NCBI GenBank assembly: GCA_016781705.1
Contig: JADDPV010000155.1
Location: 1-9,180 of the forward strand
Source of the DNA: Rubrobacter sp.
GTDB lineage: Bacteria; Actinomycetota; Rubrobacteria; Rubrobacterales; Rubrobacteraceae
Direction: 5' to 3'
DNA: 9,180 nucleotides
Position numbers and translations under genes: made by a program. Shown here piece after piece: positions 7,033 to 9,180 of the stretch. The number at the start of each line of letters is the position of its first letter. Position 1 is the first letter of the stretch. The notes under the pieces were generated by a model. That model saw only the letters and a list, made by a program, of their open reading frames with translations, was not told where the DNA came from and did not search any database.

Positions 7033-7758
7033 CTATCCCAAGAGACGGACACTGCGGGCGTTCGGGCCCCGGTCGTTGCGGCCGACCACGTACTCGACCT
7101 CCCCGCCGGGTCCCAGTACCGAGGCGTCGCCCTCGACCTCGGAGTGATGCACGAAGAGGTCCTCACCGGTCGGTCGCACCAGGAAGCCGTAGCCCTTCTC
7201 GGCGTCGAACCACTTCACCCGGCCCTGCTCCCGGACCTCCTGCTCCGCCTCGGTGGACCCCGTCTCCGCGGACACTTCGTCGGACCCACCCGCTGGCGGC
7301 TCCGCTGCTGGCGACTCCGACTCCGGTACAGCGGGAGCCGCCTCGATGGTGAAGGTGATGGCGTCTTGAGTGATGGCGTCGTTGTCGGTCCCGTCTTGCA
7401 GGGTCGCCGTCGCCGGGGCGCTCTCGAGGACGATAGCGTCCTGGGCGACCTTCACCACCACCGACTCCACGCCGGACCAGTGCTCGCGCCAGATCGGGTC
7501 GTCCGCCACCGACGGGTCGAACCACAGCCCCCATCCGTCGCGCTCGCCATGATCGAGTACACCCTCGAAGACGCTCATCGACTCGCGCGAGCCCCGGTCG
7601 CGCCTGTATATGTCGTTGCGCGAGCGGAACGACTGGACGCTGGAGGCGCTAGTGCCCAACGCGTCCCCTATCCATTCGTCCGTCTTGCCACCCTCGACCC
7701 ATTCCCGGATCTGCCTCATGTGTGGTTTGAGGGCGATGCGCTTTTTCGACTCTGCCAT
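7033..7758 (-). CDS. HTH - acidic linker - cold shock domain fusion protein
   Basis: This 241-residue protein has at least three parts. Residues about 13-55 look like a helix-turn-helix (REWVEGGKTDEWIGDALGT, then SASSVQSFRSRN). Residues 61-112 (from VFEGVLDHGERDGWGLWF, then REHWSGVESVVVKV) form a compact, Trp-rich unit I do not recognise. Residues about 113-177 are an Ala/Pro/Glu-rich linker. Residues 178-241 are a complete cold shock domain with GRVKWFDAEKGYGFL (RNP1 KGYGFL, 188-193) and LFVHHS (RNP2, 201-206). Cold shock domains bind single-stranded RNA or DNA; typical Csp proteins are only about 67 residues, so this is a regulator-like fusion. The start is ATG 7758 with AGGAG 10 bases upstream and GGGAG nearly touching it. 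The linker has a weak repeat, QDAIVLESAPA and QDAITFTIEAAPA. Confidence 0.85.
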   Translation of the reverse strand: MAESKKRIALKPHMRQIREWVEGGKTDEWIGDALGTSASSVQSFRSRNDIYRRDRGSRESMSVFEGVLDHGERDGWGLWFDPSVADDPIWREHWSGVESVVVKVAQDAIVLESAPATATLQDGTDNDAITQDAITFTIEAAPAVPESESPAAEPPAGGSDEVSAETGSTEAEQEVREQGRVKWFDAEKGYGFLVRPTGEDLFVHHSEVEGDASVLGPGGEVEYVVGRNDRGPNARSVRLLG

Positions 7759-7838
7759 GCTCCCGACAACTCCTCTTTTGCCTCTTACCCGGTTCTGCCT
7801 CTTCCGCGAGATTTGATATAGAACTGATCCACGTATTG

Positions 7839-7857
7839 ATCGGCTATGCTTGCCGAT
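7839..7857. promoter_or_regulatory. Inverted repeat upstream of the HTH-CSD gene
   Basis: ATCGGC (7839-7844), 7 bases, GCCGAT (7852-7857): a perfect 6-bp inverted repeat about 80 bases upstream of the cold-shock-domain gene. On the minus strand, TTGCAA followed 15 bases later by TAAGAT lies just before it, and TATATC lies between it and the gene, so either could serve as promoter. It could be an operator, possibly for the HTH of the protein itself, or a hairpin in a long 5' leader as seen in cold-shock genes. Confidence 0.4.
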
Positions 7858-7924
7858 ATCTTACCACCCGAACGGGGTTTGCAAAGAGCTACACCCCGGA
7901 GGCTTTTTCCCGAAAGGCTCTCCT

Positions 7925-8947
7925 TTAACCTTCCTTGCCGGGGGCGTCCCCGGAACCCACCTCGGGAGGAGACGGGTCGGGCTTCTCGCCGGCCTCCTCG
8001 CGGGTGCCCGGAGCGTCTTTGGCCTGGGGGTCCTGCACCCTGGTCGGCTCCTCACCCCGCCGCGCCTCCTCGCGCGTTGCGCGCCGGGCCGCCCGGTCCT
8101 CGGAGCTCGGCTTTTCGGCATCGCGGTCGGTGCCGCCCGCGCCGCCCCCTCCGGCCGCCGTCGCCCCCTCGGCATCCGCGGCCTCATCCGTTTCCTCCTC
8201 CGGCTCCGCCATCTCGTCGGGCGGAGGCTCGGGGAACTCCAACCGATCTTCGGCGGCGAGCCTCTCCAGCATCTCCCCGACGATGGGGGCCGGCAGCTCC
8301 AGCCTCAGCGTCAACCCCTCGGCGGCGGCGAGCACCGCGTAGTCGTCGAACGCGCCGCCCTCTTCGAGGATGCCCAGGGCCGCGAGCGCCCGCGCGAGGA
8401 GCGGGGTGGGCACGACGGTGTCGCCGCCAGCGGCGACGCGCAGGCGTTGGATGAGCGGCAGGTCCGCGCCCTCGACCACGCCGACTATCGGCTCGGTCCC
8501 GTGGATGCGGCGTCGGATAAACAGCCGCGTGTCGTACGAGTTGGCCCAGCGCTTCAAGACCTCGCGCTCGCTCACGTAGTTGTACTGCGTCACGCGGTGT
8601 TGGAACTGCCCCAAGAGCTGGCCGGTCATCGTCCGCAAGGAAGCGTCGCCGAAGAACCACGAGTCGCCCTCGACGTTCATGATGCTGCTGACCCTCGGTA
8701 TCGTCAGCTCCTCCTCGTCGTCCGCGAAGGTCTCCTCGAAACGGCGAACCGTCTCCCGGATCTCCTCCACCGGCCGCCCGCTCCTCGTCAGCGCGGCCCC
8801 GTAGACTACGAGCGCCGCCGTCTCGTGCTCCCGGTCTAGCTCATCGACTTTACGCGCCGCGCTCTCGAGCCTCGCCTCGTAGTCCTCGAGGTTCCTAACC
8901 TTCCAGGCCGCCGTCTCGAGCGCCCCGCCGCTTCGGAGGTCAACCAT
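7925..8947 (-). CDS. Conserved-looking protein of unknown function with disordered charged tail
   Basis: I do not recognise this 340-residue protein. Residues about 1-240 look globular and mostly helical: an amphipathic, possibly coiled-coil stretch at 18-80 (LEDYEARLESAARKVDELD), a Trp/aromatic segment at 88-125 (NVEGDSWFFGDASL, then QFQHRVTQYNYVS), a basic RLFIRRRIHG at 141-150, and Leu/Ala-rich helices to LEFPEPPPDE. Residues 241-340 are low-complexity Glu/Asp/Ala/Gly/Pro/Arg, almost certainly disordered. There is no signal peptide or membrane helix, so it is cytoplasmic. ATG 8947 is preferred over the adjacent GTG 8950 because AGGGG lies 5 bases before the ATG. It follows a HARE-HTH gene by 69 bp and precedes the HTH-CSD gene by 166 bp, suggesting a nucleic-acid-related job; this is inference only. 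Confidence 0.75.
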   Translation of the reverse strand: MVDLRSGGALETAAWKVRNLEDYEARLESAARKVDELDREHETAALVVYGAALTRSGRPVEEIRETVRRFEETFADDEEELTIPRVSSIMNVEGDSWFFGDASLRTMTGQLLGQFQHRVTQYNYVSEREVLKRWANSYDTRLFIRRRIHGTEPIVGVVEGADLPLIQRLRVAAGGDTVVPTPLLARALAALGILEEGGAFDDYAVLAAAEGLTLRLELPAPIVGEMLERLAAEDRLEFPEPPPDEMAEPEEETDEAADAEGATAAGGGGAGGTDRDAEKPSSEDRAARRATREEARRGEEPTRVQDPQAKDAPGTREEAGEKPDPSPPEVGSGDAPGKEG

Positions 8948-8993
8948 CACAACCCCTTACTTTCTATTGCAAGCTCCACTTTGTGCCGGCCCC

Positions 8994-8999
8994 AATATA
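8994..8999 (-). promoter_or_regulatory. Candidate -10 box upstream of the 340-residue protein
   Basis: The minus strand reads TATATT here, one mismatch from consensus, in a short A/T-richer gap. No good -35 lies 17 bases upstream. Transcription would start near 8987, leaving about 40 bases of leader with AGGGG as ribosome binding site. The gene may also be read through from the HARE-HTH gene. Confidence 0.35.
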
Positions 9000-9016
9000 C
9001 AGCATCTGCGCTAGGT

Positions 9017-9180
9017 TCAGGAAACACCCTGACCCCACTCCTTCAGACCGTACACGCCGGGGGCGGTCTGAGAGAAGGGGCTTTCGGGGTTGTCGCGCAC
9101 GTCCACGGAGAGCCGGGCGCGCATGGTGTTCTGGGGGGTACGGCCGCGGCTCTCGAGGTAGCCGGACTCTAACGAGATCT
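9017..9180 (-). CDS. HARE-HTH domain protein, C-terminal fragment (5' end outside window)
   Basis: The last 53 codons on the minus strand end at a TGA (9019-9017). They read as the C-terminal half of a HARE-HTH (HB1/ASXL/restriction endonuclease HTH, RpoE delta-like) domain: SGYLESRGRTPQNTMRARLS, then VDVRDNPESPFSQTAPGVYGL, closing with KEWG. The family pattern of Gly-(Arg/Lys)-Thr-Pro-x-Asn-Thr, a helix with RLS, and G-x-Y-x-L at the last strand is present. In bacteria this winged helix occurs in the RNA polymerase delta subunit and fused to restriction or DNA-modifying domains; in eukaryotes it links to chromatin proteins. Anything N-terminal to the domain is outside the window, so the full architecture is unknown. 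It is the first gene in a leftward run with the 340-residue protein. Confidence 0.8.
   Translation of the reverse strand, partial: ISLESGYLESRGRTPQNTMRARLSVDVRDNPESPFSQTAPGVYGLKEWGQGVS

Noticed and set aside
7002..7166. N-terminal extension of the DUF2723 frame back to 7166
   Set aside because: It would overlap the cold shock domain coding region by 134 bases, and the added residues do not resemble a membrane protein leader.
7144..7821. Plus-strand open frame of 225 codons
   Set aside because: Antisense to the HTH-CSD gene, which has an unmistakable cold shock domain.
7813..7841. Plus-strand promoter-like TTGATA and TTGATC words
   Set aside because: No rightward gene follows, and the -10 matches at proper spacing are poor.
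7850..8839. Plus-strand open frame of 329 codons
   Set aside because: Antisense to the 340-residue protein. It is Arg/Gly/Pro-rich with no ribosome binding site; the minus-strand frame has a better start, composition and neighbours.

Overview
The window is high-GC DNA (roughly two-thirds G+C) with strongly G/C-biased third codon positions, GTG/TTG starts and little spacer between some genes. Together with two tandem VanW-domain proteins and a DUF2723 membrane protein, this suggests an actinobacterium, possibly a deep-branching one such as Rubrobacter. The genus is an inference from gene style only.

Layout: seven genes are supported. Five lie on the minus strand outside the centre and two on the plus strand in the centre. 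Positions 1-3730 carry two consecutive minus-strand VanW-family genes that are clear paralogues; the promoter-distal one runs off the left edge. Positions 3731-4079 are a divergent control region. Rightward from it lies a small glutaredoxin (4080-4331) with a perfect TATAAT box and a good ribosome binding site. A 430-bp spacer follows, holding a 26-bp near-perfect palindrome, and then a histidine phosphatase (4762-5475) whose transcript may be leaderless. This gene converges on, and overlaps by 184 bp, the 3' end of a minus-strand DUF2723 multi-pass membrane protein (5292-7001).

Upstream of DUF2723, on the same strand, are a three-part HTH / acidic linker / cold-shock-domain protein (7033-7758), an unrecognised 340-residue protein with a disordered charged tail (7925-8947), and the last 53 codons of a HARE-HTH domain protein (9017-9180). 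These four minus-strand genes could form one transcription unit, although possible promoters are visible before the 340-residue protein and before the cold-shock gene.

The VanW pair is probably envelope-associated: each has one N-terminal membrane anchor and a large extracytoplasmic part. DUF2723 proteins are polytopic, glycosyltransferase-like membrane proteins. The right-hand group (HARE-HTH, unknown protein, HTH plus cold-shock domain) looks like a nucleic-acid-binding or gene-expression cluster and is the least explained part. I see no CRISPR array, transposase, rRNA or tRNA.
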